From assembly GCF_000745835.1 (NCBI RefSeq), contig NZ_JQKB01000039.1:1-48915 (forward strand): a stretch of DNA of 48,915 nucleotides, written 5' to 3'. The stretch comes from Belnapia moabensis DSM 16746 (GTDB taxonomy: Bacteria > Pseudomonadota > Alphaproteobacteria > Acetobacterales > Acetobacteraceae). The notes beneath the pieces are model-generated. The model had not been told where the DNA came from and made no database searches. It saw only the letters and a list, made by a program, of their open reading frames with translations. A program made the translations under genes and the position numbers. Below, in pieces: positions 16,776 through 25,658 of the stretch. Every line of letters starts with the position of its first letter. Position 1 is the stretch's first letter.

Positions 16776-17266
16776 TGCGCCTCGGCCTCGCCATGGCGGC
16801 GCTGCTGCTCGTGGCGGACCAGCTCAGCAAGTGGTGGGTGCTGGAGGTGCTGGACCTCCCCAACCGCCGCACGGTGCCGCTGGTCGAGGCGGGGCCGCTC
16901 GGCCTCGACCTCACCATGGTCTGGAACCGCGGCGTCACCTTCGGCCTGCTCTCGGGCGAGGGGTCGCTGAACCACATCATCCTCGCCGTCCTCGCCGCCG
17001 TCATCGCCGCCTTTCTGCTGCGCTGGATGGCACGGGCGGAGAACCGCACGGTTGCAACCGCGCTGGGTGCGGTGGTCGGCGGTGCGATCGGCAATGTCAT
17101 TGACCGGCTGCGCTTCGGCGCGGTGGTCGATTTCGTCGATGCCCATGGCTGGGGCTGGCACTGGTACGTGTTCAACATCGCGGATGCGGGGATCGTATGC
17201 GGGGTTTTCGTCCTTCTCGCGGATGCCTTGTTCCGCAAGCCGCCGGCGAGTAGAGAGGCGGCATGA
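16775..17266 (+). CDS. lspA: Lipoprotein signal peptidase
   Basis: This 163-residue protein has four membrane helices and the conserved aspartyl-protease patches: LLVADQLSKWW, VWNRGVTFGLLS, GGAIGNVIDRLRFGAVVDFVD (first catalytic Asp) and FNIADAGIVCGV (second Asp). It cleaves the signal peptide of diacylglyceryl-modified prolipoproteins in the inner membrane. The start ATG overlaps the ileS stop by one base and the 3' end overlaps the next gene by 4 nt. Several lipoproteins in this window are candidate substrates. Confidence 0.95.
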   Translation: MRLGLAMAALLLVADQLSKWWVLEVLDLPNRRTVPLVEAGPLGLDLTMVWNRGVTFGLLSGEGSLNHIILAVLAAVIAAFLLRWMARAENRTVATALGAVVGGAIGNVIDRLRFGAVVDFVDAHGWGWHWYVFNIADAGIVCGVFVLLADALFRKPPASREAA

Positions 17267-17853
17267 GGATGCGCCGCCCCGCGGGCCAGGCTATGGCCCT
17301 GTCCATTCTGCTTGCCACCGCCCTCGCTGGCTGCGGCGGCGACACCGCGCGCACCTTTGGCTTGACCCGGGATGCGCCGGATGAGTTCCAGGTCACGACC
17401 CGGGCGCCGCTCTCGATGCCGCCCTCGCTCGGCGGCCCGCTGCCGGCGCCCCGCCCCGGCGCCGACCGGCCGCAGGAGGTCTCGACCCGCCAGGCGGCGG
17501 AGGCGACGCTGGTGCCGGGTGCGGTGCTCAGTGGCCCGGTCGCCGCCAGCGCCCCAAGCACCGCCGAGAGCGCGCTGCTGAGCCAGGCCGGCCGCCCGGT
17601 CGGCGACGACATCCGCCGCCGGGTGGACGAGGAGAGCCTGAAGCTCGACCAGCCGCAGCGAACGCTGGTGGACCGGCTGATGTTCTGGCGCGGGCCGGAG
17701 CCGGCCGGCACCGCCCTCGACCCGCGGCGCGAGGCGCAGCGGCTGCGCGAGAATGCGGCGCTAGGCCGCGATGTGACGGATGGCGAGACGCCGGTGATCC
17801 AGCGCACCCGCAGCAGCAACCCGGTCACGGCGCTGTTCGAGAGCATCTTCTGA
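17263..17853 (+). CDS. DUF3035-type lipoprotein
   Basis: This 196-residue protein has a type II signal peptide and lipobox LATALAGC (Cys24). The mature start carries the DUF3035 hallmark TFGLTRDAPDEFQVTTRAPLS, followed by proline-rich and charged regions and a C-terminal VTALFESIF. Genes of this family commonly sit directly behind lspA in alphaproteobacteria. The function is unknown; an outer-membrane lipoprotein is expected. The ATG overlaps the lspA stop (ATGA), and a stem-loop begins three bases after its stop. Confidence 0.8.
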   Translation: MRMRRPAGQAMALSILLATALAGCGGDTARTFGLTRDAPDEFQVTTRAPLSMPPSLGGPLPAPRPGADRPQEVSTRQAAEATLVPGAVLSGPVAASAPSTAESALLSQAGRPVGDDIRRRVDEESLKLDQPQRTLVDRLMFWRGPEPAGTALDPRREAQRLRENAALGRDVTDGETPVIQRTRSSNPVTALFESIF

Positions 17854-17855
17854 AC

Positions 17856-17883
17856 ACGGCTTGGCCCTCGGGGGCCGAGCCGT
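17856..17883 (+). terminator. 12-bp stem-loop directly after the DUF3035 gene
   Basis: ACGGCTTGGCCC at 17856-17867 pairs with GGGCCGAGCCGT-type sequence at 17872-17883, with one G-U pair and a 4-nt loop. It starts 2 nt after the stop codon. No U-tract follows. It may end the ribF-ileS-lspA transcript or damp readthrough into the M16 genes. Confidence 0.45.
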
Positions 17884-17967
17884 CATGATTGGCCTCCCTG
17901 CCCCCATGGGCCCCGTGCGATGCTGGCGGAACGCCACCGGCATCCCCACATCGGAGGCATGCCCAGC

Positions 17968-19353
17968 GTGACACGCCGTACCGCCCTCCGCTCCGCCGCC
18001 GCCCTGCCGGTGGCCGCCACCGCCACTCCCCCCGCCCTTGCCCAGCCTGCCATCGCCCCGCCGACCGAACAGCTCGCCGAGCGCCCGCTCTTCGGCGCGG
18101 TGAGCTGGACCATGGCGAACGGGCTGCGCGTGGTGCTGGCCGAGAGCCGGCGGGTGCCGGTCGTCTCGCATTACCTCTTCTATGGCGCGGGCGCGGGGGA
18201 GGACCCGGCGGGCCGGTCCGGCACCGCGCATTTCCTCGAGCACATGATGTTCAAGGGCAGCCGCAACGTGGCGCCGGGCGCGCTGTCGCTGGCCGTGGCG
18301 CGGGAGGGCGGGCAGGACAACGCCTTCACCTCGCGCGATGTCACCGCCTACTACCAGACGGTCGAGGCCTCGCGCCTGCCGCTGGTCATGCGGATGGAGG
18401 CGGACCGCTTCGCCTATCCGCTGCTGCCCGAGGGCACGATCGAGCCGGAGCGGGCGGTGATCCTGGAGGAGCGCAACCAGCGCACCAGCAGCAACCCTCG
18501 CGGCCGCTTCTGGGAAGGGTTTGAGGCCGCCATGTGGGGGCCGCAGCACTGGCACGGCCGCCCGCTGATCGGGTGGGAGGAGGAGATCCGCGCCATCACG
18601 CTCGGGGATCTCCGCAACTTTCATGAGCGGCGCTATGCCCCGGGCAATGCCGTGCTCGTCGTCACCGGCGATGCGCGGGAAGCGGAGGTTCGGAAGCTGG
18701 CCGAAGAGTTCTACGGCGTGGTGCCGGCCCGGCCCTTCACGCCGCGGCAGCGGGCGGAGCCGGTGCCGGCCGCGGCCGAGCCGCGCTTCGTCCAGCACGA
18801 CCCGGCGGTGCGCGAGGCGAGCTTCATGCGTAGCGCTATGGCACCGAGCCTCACCTGGGGCGAGACGCGCCATGCCTGGCCGCTCGAGCTGCTGGCGCAT
18901 CTGCTCGGCAGCGGCGCCGGCAGCCGGCTGCACAAGGCGCTGGTGGAGACCGGGCTGGCGACAAGTGCCAGTGCCTCCTACGACAGCGAGACGGTGGGGC
19001 CGGGTAGCTTCAGCATCTCCGCCACGGCGCGGCAGGGCGTGCCGCCGGAGCGGCTGGAGGCGGCGGTGGATGCCGCCATCGCCGCGCTGTTGCAGGACGG
19101 GCCGAGCGAGGCGGAGGTGACGCGCTCGATCCGCCAGCTCACGGCGGGGGCGATGCTGTCGCTCGACGGCATCGGCGCCGCGCCGCGCATGCTCGGCGGC
19201 GTGCTGGCGATCGGCCTGCCGCTGGAGATGGTGGAATTCTGGCCGCGCTACCTGAAGGCGGTGACGCGAGAGCAGGTGGCAGCGGCGGCGCGGGCGGTGC
19301 TCGGCCAACCGGTCGGCACCACGGGCTGGCTGCTGCCGGGGGCGCCGGCATGA
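17968..19353 (+). CDS. M16 family zinc metallopeptidase, catalytic subunit (periplasmic)
   Basis: I chose the GTG at 17968 because a GGAGG lies 10 nt upstream; the ATG at 17959 is only 1 nt from it. The protein begins with a twin-arginine-like signal (TRRTALRSAAALP, then ...ALAQP). The inverted zinc motif HxxEH is present in GTAHFLEHMMFKG, and the downstream zinc-ligand glutamate lies in EPERAVILEERNQ. The second half is the peptidase M16 C-terminal domain. Pitrilysin-type bacterial pairs degrade peptides in the periplasm. It overlaps the next gene, its probable partner subunit, by 4 nt. Confidence 0.88.
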   Translation: MTRRTALRSAAALPVAATATPPALAQPAIAPPTEQLAERPLFGAVSWTMANGLRVVLAESRRVPVVSHYLFYGAGAGEDPAGRSGTAHFLEHMMFKGSRNVAPGALSLAVAREGGQDNAFTSRDVTAYYQTVEASRLPLVMRMEADRFAYPLLPEGTIEPERAVILEERNQRTSSNPRGRFWEGFEAAMWGPQHWHGRPLIGWEEEIRAITLGDLRNFHERRYAPGNAVLVVTGDAREAEVRKLAEEFYGVVPARPFTPRQRAEPVPAAAEPRFVQHDPAVREASFMRSAMAPSLTWGETRHAWPLELLAHLLGSGAGSRLHKALVETGLATSASASYDSETVGPGSFSISATARQGVPPERLEAAVDAAIAALLQDGPSEAEVTRSIRQLTAGAMLSLDGIGAAPRMLGGVLAIGLPLEMVEFWPRYLKAVTREQVAAAARAVLGQPVGTTGWLLPGAPA

Positions 19354-20609
19354 CCGGCGAGCAGGGCTTTTCGCTCCCCATTCAGGTGGTCGAGGCGGGC
19401 GGCATCTCCACCTGGCTGGTCGAGGACCAGTCGGTGCCGGTGGTCTCGGTCGCCTGGTCCTGGGCCGGCGGGGCGGCGCTCGATCCAGCGGGGCAGGAGG
19501 GGGTGGCGGCGCTTGCGGCCTCCCTGCTGACCGAAGGGGCGGGTTCACTGCGGGCCGTCGAGTTCGGCGATGCACTGCGCGACCAGGCGATCAGCCTCAA
19601 TTTTTCCGCCGACCGGGACAGTTTCGAGGGTGGCTTCCGGGCGCTCACCACCGCTCTGCCGGAAGCGGTGCGCCTTGCCCGCCTCGCCATGCAGGAGCCA
19701 CGGCTCGATGCGGATGCGGTGGAGCGGGTACGGGCGCGCTCCATCGCCGCCGCCCGTCGCGCGCTGGAGACGCCGCGCGGCCAGGCGGTGCGGGCCTTCT
19801 GGGCGAATGCCTATCCCGAGCATTCCGCGGGGCGGCCGAGCGGCGGCACGGCAGAGAGCCTGGCTGCCCTGCCGGTGGAGGCGCTGCGGGCGGCGCTTGC
19901 CCGGCAGATCCACCATGAAGGGCTGCTGGTGACGGCGAGCGGCGCCATCACGGCGGCCGAGTTGCGCGGCCTGCTGCCGGCGCTGTTCGGCGGGTTGCCA
20001 AGCGGGGCGCCGCAGGCCATCGCGCCGCTGCCGGCTTTCCGTGGCTTCGGCCAGCAGGTGCTGCCCGTCGCCTCGCCGCAATCGGCGGTGATTTTCGGCC
20101 AGGACGGGCTGGCCTCGTCCGACCCGGATTGGGAGGCGGCGCAGGTCGTGCTGCGCATCCTGGCCGGGGGCGGCTTCTCCTCCCGGCTGATGCAGTCGGT
20201 GCGGGAGCAGCGCGGCCTCTCCTATGGCATCGGCGCCGGGCTCGACCTGCTGTTCCGGCATGGCGTCGTTATCGGCTCGGTGGCGACGGAGAATGCCCGC
20301 GTCGCCGAAACCCTGGCGGTGACGCGGGAGGAGTGGGCGCGCATGGCGGCGGAGGGGCCGAGCGAGACGGAGCTGGCCGATGCGGTCGCCTTCCTCACCG
20401 GCTCCATGCCGTTGCAATTCACCGACAGCCGGCGGATCGCGGAGACGCTGCTGATGCTGCGGCAGAACGGTCGGCCGACCGACTGGCTTTCCGGCCGGCC
20501 GGCGCGGCTCCGGGCGCTGACGCGGGAGCGGCTGGTCCAGGTGGCGGCGCGGATGCTGACGCCGGATGGGCTCTCGGTCGTGGTGGCGGGGCAGCCGGCG
20601 GGGTTGTGA
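19350..20609 (+). CDS. M16 family peptidase-like protein, non-catalytic partner
   Basis: This 419-residue protein has the same fold as its neighbour. The HxxEH site is replaced by GQEGVAALAASLLTEGAG, so it cannot bind the catalytic zinc. The C-terminal half contains the conserved SRLMQSVREQRGLSYGIGA substrate-binding stretch of M16 subunits. Such alpha/beta pairs act as heterodimers, as in mitochondrial processing peptidase and bacterial YmxG-like pairs. No clear signal peptide is visible from the ATG at 19350, which is odd if the partner is exported; the start overlaps the preceding stop (ATGA). Confidence 0.85.
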   Translation: MTGEQGFSLPIQVVEAGGISTWLVEDQSVPVVSVAWSWAGGAALDPAGQEGVAALAASLLTEGAGSLRAVEFGDALRDQAISLNFSADRDSFEGGFRALTTALPEAVRLARLAMQEPRLDADAVERVRARSIAAARRALETPRGQAVRAFWANAYPEHSAGRPSGGTAESLAALPVEALRAALARQIHHEGLLVTASGAITAAELRGLLPALFGGLPSGAPQAIAPLPAFRGFGQQVLPVASPQSAVIFGQDGLASSDPDWEAAQVVLRILAGGGFSSRLMQSVREQRGLSYGIGAGLDLLFRHGVVIGSVATENARVAETLAVTREEWARMAAEGPSETELADAVAFLTGSMPLQFTDSRRIAETLLMLRQNGRPTDWLSGRPARLRALTRERLVQVAARMLTPDGLSVVVAGQPAGL

Positions 20610-20677
20610 GCCGGCGACGATTTCCCCGCCCGGCCGCTTTGCGTTAAGCCAGAACGGTCGAAGCGGGGGAGAGGCGC

Positions 20678-22312
20678 ATGGCGCAGGAACTGGCGGCCGC
20701 CTGGGCGGCGGTGATGGCTCTGGCCCGGACGCCGCGGCCGGATGGCAGCACCCCTGCCTCGATCCGCCCGCTCTTCGCCGCCGATCCGGAGCGGTTCCGC
20801 CGCTTCTCCCATGCCGCTGACGGGCTGCTGCTCGACCTCTCCAAGACCGCGATGAGCGATGCGGTGCGGACGGCGCTGCTCGGCCTCGCCCGCGCCGCCG
20901 ACCTGCCCGGGCGGCGCGATGCCATGGCGCGGGGCGAGGCGGTGAATGTCACCGAGCGGCGGGCGGCGCTGCACATGGCGCTGCGCGGCGAAGGCGGCTT
21001 CCGCGCCGGAGGGGAGGATGCCTCGGCCGAGGTGGCGGGCGTGCTCGGGCGGATGCGGGACTTCGCCCAGGCCGTGACCGAGGGCCGGCTGCGCGGGGCG
21101 ACGGGCGAGCGCTTCACCGATGTGCTGAATATCGGCATCGGCGGCTCCGATCTCGGCCCGGCCATGGTGGCGCGGGCGCTGTGGACACCGGCCTCGCCGC
21201 TCAGGCCGCACTATCTCGGCAATGTCGATGCCCATGCCTGGGAGGAAATCCGCCCCCGGCTCGACCCGCGGCGGACGCTGGTGCTGGTGGCGAGCAAGAC
21301 CTTCACCACCCAGGAGACCATGACCAATGCCGCTCTGGTCCGCGCCTGGCTGGCCGAGGGCGTGGGCGAGGCGGCGGTCGGCGGGCATCTGGCGGCGCTC
21401 TCCACCAATTTGAAGGCCACGGCCGGCTTCGGCATCGCCGAGGACCGGGTCTTCCCCTTCCGCGACTGGGTGGGCGGGCGCTTCTCGCTCTGGTCGTCGA
21501 TCGGGCTGTCGCTGGCGGTCGCGCTGGGCTGGGAGGCCTTCGACCGGCTGCTGGCCGGGGCGCGGGCGATGGATGCGCATTTCCTGTCGGCGCCGCTCGA
21601 GGCCAATCTCCCGGTGCTGCTGGCGCTGGCGGAGGTCTGGCACGTCAACGGCCTCGGCTATGCCACGCGGGCGGTGCTGCCCTATGACGAGCGCCTCGCC
21701 CGGCTGCCGGCGCATCTGCAACAGCTGGAGATGGAGAGCCTCGGCAAGCGGGTGACGCTGGCCGGCAAGCCGGTCGGGCATGACACGGGGGCGGTGGTCT
21801 TCGGCGAGCCGGGGACCAATGCGCAGCACAGCTTCATGCAGCTGATTCACCAGGGCACGCGGCCGGTGCCGGCCGACATCATCCTGGTGAAGCGGCCAGA
21901 TCACGCGCACCCGGACAGCCACCGGAAGCTGCTGGCCAATGGCCTCGCCCAGTCGGCGGCGCTGATGCGGGGCAAGACCGAGGCGGAGGTGCGGGCCGAG
22001 ATGACGGCGGCCGGCACCGAGCCGGCGGAGATCGAGCGGCTGCTGCCGCATCGCGTCTTCCCGGGCGACCGGCCGACCGCGACGCTGCTGCTGCCGCATC
22101 TCGATGCCTTCACCCTCGGACAGGTGGTGGCGCTCTACGAGCACAAGGTCGCCTCGCTCGGCATCCTCTGGGACATCAACGCCTTCGACCAATGGGGGGT
22201 GGAGCTCGGCAAGCAGCTGACCGGACCGATTCTCAAGGCGCTGGAGGGCGACACGGCCGAAGGACAGGACGGCTCGACCCTCGGCCTGCTGGCGGCGCTG
22301 CGCGAGGGTTGA
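20678..22312 (+). CDS. pgi: Glucose-6-phosphate isomerase
   Basis: This 544-residue protein has the full PGI pattern: VLNIGIGGSDLGP, ASKTFTTQETMTNA, GGRFSLWSSIGLS, the catalytic Glu region GEPGTNAQHSFMQLIHQG and the C-terminal signature YEHKVASLGILWDINAFDQWGVELGK. It interconverts glucose-6-phosphate and fructose-6-phosphate. The ribosome site GGGGGAGAG lies just upstream. It follows the M16 pair by 68 nt and is followed after one base by a phosphoesterase gene. Confidence 0.95.
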   Translation: MAQELAAAWAAVMALARTPRPDGSTPASIRPLFAADPERFRRFSHAADGLLLDLSKTAMSDAVRTALLGLARAADLPGRRDAMARGEAVNVTERRAALHMALRGEGGFRAGGEDASAEVAGVLGRMRDFAQAVTEGRLRGATGERFTDVLNIGIGGSDLGPAMVARALWTPASPLRPHYLGNVDAHAWEEIRPRLDPRRTLVLVASKTFTTQETMTNAALVRAWLAEGVGEAAVGGHLAALSTNLKATAGFGIAEDRVFPFRDWVGGRFSLWSSIGLSLAVALGWEAFDRLLAGARAMDAHFLSAPLEANLPVLLALAEVWHVNGLGYATRAVLPYDERLARLPAHLQQLEMESLGKRVTLAGKPVGHDTGAVVFGEPGTNAQHSFMQLIHQGTRPVPADIILVKRPDHAHPDSHRKLLANGLAQSAALMRGKTEAEVRAEMTAAGTEPAEIERLLPHRVFPGDRPTATLLLPHLDAFTLGQVVALYEHKVASLGILWDINAFDQWGVELGKQLTGPILKALEGDTAEGQDGSTLGLLAALREG

Positions 22313-22313
22313 G

Positions 22314-23063
22314 ATGCGGATCGCCGTCATCGCCGACATCCACGGCAATCTCCGTGCGCTGGATGCGGTGCTGGCGGACCTGCCGCGGCACGGGGCCGAT
22401 TTGGTCATCAATCTCGGCGACTGCCTCTCCGGGCCGTTGCAGCCGGCGGAGGTGGCGGACCTGCTGATGGCGCTCGGCTGGCCGACCGTGCGCGGCAACC
22501 ATGACCGGCAGCTGCTCGACCGGCCGGTCGAGGCGATGATCCCCTCCGATACCTTCAGCGCCGCGCGGCTGACGCCGGCGCATCGGGACTGGCTGGGCGG
22601 CTTGCCGGCGGTGCTGCGTCCGGCGGAAGGAGTGCTGGCCTGCCATGGCACGCCGTCCGACGACCTGACCTATGCGCTGGAAGTGGTGGCCGGGCCGCAT
22701 CATTTGCGCCCGGCGACGGCGGCAGAGGCCGCTCAGCGGATCGGAGCGACGCCGGGGGCGGGGTTGGTCCTCTGCGGCCATTCGCATCTGGCGCGGATGG
22801 CGCGGCTGCCGGATGGGCGGCTGGTGGTCAATCCGGGCAGCGTCGGCCAGCCGGGCTACTGGGATACCGAGCCGCATCCGCATGTCGTCTTCGCCGGCAC
22901 GCCGCATGCGCGCTATGCGGTGGTGGAGCGCGGGCCGGCGGGGTGGAGCGCCGAATTCCATGCCATCCCCTACGACTGGGATGCCGCAGCCGCGGATGCC
23001 CGCGCGGCGGGGCGGGCGGACTGGGCGCGGGCGCTTGCGACGGGGCAGCTCGACTATCCCTGA
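22314..23063 (+). CDS. Calcineurin-like metallophosphoesterase (YfcE/DUF2436-like)
   Basis: This 249-residue protein has the dimetal motifs in order: IADIHGNLRAL (residues 6-16), NLGDCLSG, VRGNHDRQL, and the late LVLCGHSHLARM and VVNPGSVGQP. These are the signatures of small cytosolic phosphodiesterases acting on nucleotides or phospho-sugars; the substrate is not predictable. It starts one base after the pgi stop, indicating co-transcription. Confidence 0.88.
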   Translation: MRIAVIADIHGNLRALDAVLADLPRHGADLVINLGDCLSGPLQPAEVADLLMALGWPTVRGNHDRQLLDRPVEAMIPSDTFSAARLTPAHRDWLGGLPAVLRPAEGVLACHGTPSDDLTYALEVVAGPHHLRPATAAEAAQRIGATPGAGLVLCGHSHLARMARLPDGRLVVNPGSVGQPGYWDTEPHPHVVFAGTPHARYAVVERGPAGWSAEFHAIPYDWDAAAADARAAGRADWARALATGQLDYP

Positions 23064-23156
23064 GCCGCGCCCTGGCGGGCGGTGCGGCGGCGCCTTATCT
23101 TTCGGGGTGGAGGTTCGCTTCGCCCCCATGACCGCTCCCGTGCCGAGCCCCCGCTG

Positions 23157-24953
23157 ATGCCCATCCGCCTCCTCTCCGAGACCACCGCCAACCGCATTGC
23201 CGCCGGCGAGGTGGTGGAGCGGCCGGCCGCCGTGGTGAAGGAGCTGGTGGAGAATGCCCTCGATGCCGGGGCGCGGCGCGTCGTCGTCACGCTCGAGGGC
23301 GGGGGGATCGAGCGCGTCGTCGTCGAGGATGACGGGCATGGAATGGGGCCGGAGGATCTCGGCCTCGCCGTCGAGCGACACGCCACCTCCAAGCTGCCGG
23401 AGGAGGCGATGCTCTTCCGCATCGCCACGCTCGGCTTCCGTGGTGAGGCGCTGCCCTCGATCGGTGCCGTGGCGCGGCTCTCCATCACCTCGCGGCCACA
23501 GGGCGGGGATGCGCATGCGCTGATCGTCGAGGGCGGGCGGAAGGGCGCGGTGGTGCCGGCCTCCGGCGCGCCGGGCACGCGGATCGAGGTGCGGGACCTG
23601 TTCTATGCCGTCCCGGCCCGGCGGAAATTCCTGAAATCCCCCCGTACCGAGGCCGACCAGGCGGTGGAGGCGGTGCGGCGCCTGGCCCTCGCCTGGCCGG
23701 AGGTCGGCTTCCGGGTGACGCAGGATGGGCGGGAAGTGCTGGCCCTCGCCCCTGCGGAGCGGGATGCACGCATCGCCGACCTGCTCGGGGTGGATTTCGC
23801 CGGGGCCAGCCTGCCGGTGGCAGCGGAGGGGAGCGGCCTCGCCCTTTCCGGCTTGGCCGCCCAGCCGGCCTATACGCGGGCGACGGGCATGGAGCAGCAC
23901 CTCGTCGTCAACCGGCGGCCGGTGCGGGACCAGCTGCTGCGGACGGCGCTGCGGGTGGCCTATCGCGACCTGATCGCGGCGGGGCGGCATCCGGTGGCGG
24001 CACTCTTCCTCGACCTGCCGCATGAGGCGGTGGATGTGAATGTCCATCCGATGAAGACCGAGCTGCGCTTCCGCGACGAGGCGGGGGTGCGCGGCCTGCT
24101 GATCGGCGCGCTGCGGCGGACGCTCTCGGCCGGCGCGGGGGTGGCGGCGCCGGCCCCGGCGCTCACCGCCTATGCGCCGCGCAGCGGCTGGTCGGGCGGC
24201 TGGCGGCGGCCGGAACCGGCGCCGCTGCCGGACCGGATCGGCCTCGCCGAGATGCAGCTCGCCCTGACGCCGCCGCCGCCCGAGCCGGCGCCTGAGCCAG
24301 CGCTCGCCTTGCCGCTTGGCTTCGCTCCGCCGCGGCCTCCTGCCCCGGCGCCGGCGCCCGCCCCCGCCGCACATCCCCTCGGGCGGGCGCTGGCGCAGAT
24401 CATGGAGACCTACATCCTCGCCGAGGCGCCGGACGGGGCGCTGGTGCTGGTCGACCAGCATGCGGCGCATGAGCGGCTGACGCATGAGGCATTGCGGGCC
24501 CAGCTCATCGAGGGCGGGGTGCGCGCGCAGCCGCTCCTGCTGCCCTCGGTCGTGGACCTGCCGCCGGCGGATGCGGCGCGGCTGCTCGGCTTCGCCGCGG
24601 AGCTGGCGCGGCTCGGCCTGGAGGTCGAGGGATTCGGACCGGGCGCGGTGCTGGTCCGCGCCTTGCCGGCGCTGCTCGGCCCGGCCGATCCCGGGCCGCT
24701 GCTGCACGACCTCGCCGAGGAACTCGCCGCCTATGACGAGGCGACGGCGCTCGACCGCAAGCTGGATGCCGCCGTGGCGCGGCTCGCCTGCCACGGCTCG
24801 GTGCGGGCCGGGCGGCGGCTCACCCCGCCCGAGATGGATGCGTTGCTGCGGCAGATGGAGGCGACGCCGCGCGCCGCCACCTGCTCGCATGGGCGGCCGA
24901 CCTTCCTCCGCCTCGGCAATGCCGATCTGGAGAAGCTGTTCGGCCGGCGTTGA
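23157..24953 (+). CDS. mutL: DNA mismatch repair protein MutL, endonuclease-type
   Basis: The ATG at 23157 gives 598 residues starting MPIRLLSETTANRIAAGEVVERPA, the classical MutL start. GHKL ATPase motifs are ENALDAGA, VEDDGHGM and LGFRGEALPSI. A proline/alanine-rich linker (~residues 365-405) joins the C-terminal domain, which contains the metal-dependent nicking motif DQHAAHERLTHE (from residue 433) and CSHGRP near the end. It therefore nicks DNA itself, as expected where MutH is absent. It lies downstream of the phosphoesterase gene with a 93-nt gap. Confidence 0.95.
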   Translation: MPIRLLSETTANRIAAGEVVERPAAVVKELVENALDAGARRVVVTLEGGGIERVVVEDDGHGMGPEDLGLAVERHATSKLPEEAMLFRIATLGFRGEALPSIGAVARLSITSRPQGGDAHALIVEGGRKGAVVPASGAPGTRIEVRDLFYAVPARRKFLKSPRTEADQAVEAVRRLALAWPEVGFRVTQDGREVLALAPAERDARIADLLGVDFAGASLPVAAEGSGLALSGLAAQPAYTRATGMEQHLVVNRRPVRDQLLRTALRVAYRDLIAAGRHPVAALFLDLPHEAVDVNVHPMKTELRFRDEAGVRGLLIGALRRTLSAGAGVAAPAPALTAYAPRSGWSGGWRRPEPAPLPDRIGLAEMQLALTPPPPEPAPEPALALPLGFAPPRPPAPAPAPAPAAHPLGRALAQIMETYILAEAPDGALVLVDQHAAHERLTHEALRAQLIEGGVRAQPLLLPSVVDLPPADAARLLGFAAELARLGLEVEGFGPGAVLVRALPALLGPADPGPLLHDLAEELAAYDEATALDRKLDAAVARLACHGSVRAGRRLTPPEMDALLRQMEATPRAATCSHGRPTFLRLGNADLEKLFGRR

Positions 24954-25078
24954 GGGACAGTCGCGACGGGGTGTCCTTCTTTGACCGATGCGTCACCCGG
25001 CGTGGATGATGGCTTCATCCGCGTGATCGCAAGCTCCCGGCAGGCGCTCGGCGCCTACAAGCAACAGGGAGAGCGACC

Positions 25079-25597
25079 ATGCGTTTCGCGTCCATGGCCT
25101 CGATCGGCGCGGCGGCCCTGCTCGCCGCCATGCCGCCCGGCGGCAAGGCCCTTGCGGATGACAGCGACATCCCGGGCATCAACCGGCGCTCCGCCACCTT
25201 CGAGCGGCCGATGCACGAGAACCCGGAGATGCGGCCCTTCATGAACCGGGCTGCTCCGGCCTCCACGCCGCGCGTCGCCGACGCCCCGGCGCCGGCGATG
25301 CCCGCTGCCCCGCCGGCACCCACCCCGGTTTCGACCCGCATGAACGTACTGCACGATGCGGATTTGCTGATCCAGGAGGCGGAGGCCCGCATCCGCGCCC
25401 AAGATGCGCGCCAGGCCGAGGCCGCGCTGGAACGGGCCGAAACGGCGTTGCTGAACGGCAAGGCCGCGGGCGAGGCGGTGCCGGAGGATGCGATGAAGCC
25501 CCTCGGCCAGGCCCGCAACGCCCTTCAGCGCCACCGGATGGCCGCCTCGGAACGCCAGGCAGAGGCTGCACGGCAAATCATCGCCTCGGCGCGATAG
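25079..25597 (+). CDS. Exported alanine-rich protein, unknown function
   Basis: This 172-residue protein has an N-terminal signal peptide (MRFASMASIGAAALLAAM...ALA, predicted cleavage near residue 26). A proline/alanine linker (~residues 58-85) precedes a helical C-terminal part rich in Ala, Glu, Arg and Gln (LIQEAEARIRAQDARQAEAALERAETALL), resembling a helical hairpin or coiled coil. The ribosome site AGGGAGA lies 9 nt upstream. A TTGACC at 24981 with a weak GATGAT 18 nt later could be its promoter. I know no function. Confidence 0.65.
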   Translation: MRFASMASIGAAALLAAMPPGGKALADDSDIPGINRRSATFERPMHENPEMRPFMNRAAPASTPRVADAPAPAMPAAPPAPTPVSTRMNVLHDADLLIQEAEARIRAQDARQAEAALERAETALLNGKAAGEAVPEDAMKPLGQARNALQRHRMAASERQAEAARQIIASAR

Positions 25598-25658
25598 GGC
25601 TTCGAGTCCGAAACGTCACGGCTTGAGCGCGGGCGGCATCCGTGGGAGAGGTTCCGCG

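Noticed and set aside
20222-22651. 809-codon leftward open frame
   Set aside because: Antisense to the M16 partner, pgi and phosphoesterase genes; composition is unnatural and no domain is visible.
22233-24890. 885-codon leftward open frame
   Set aside because: Antisense to pgi end, phosphoesterase and mutL; Arg/His/Gln-rich without motifs.
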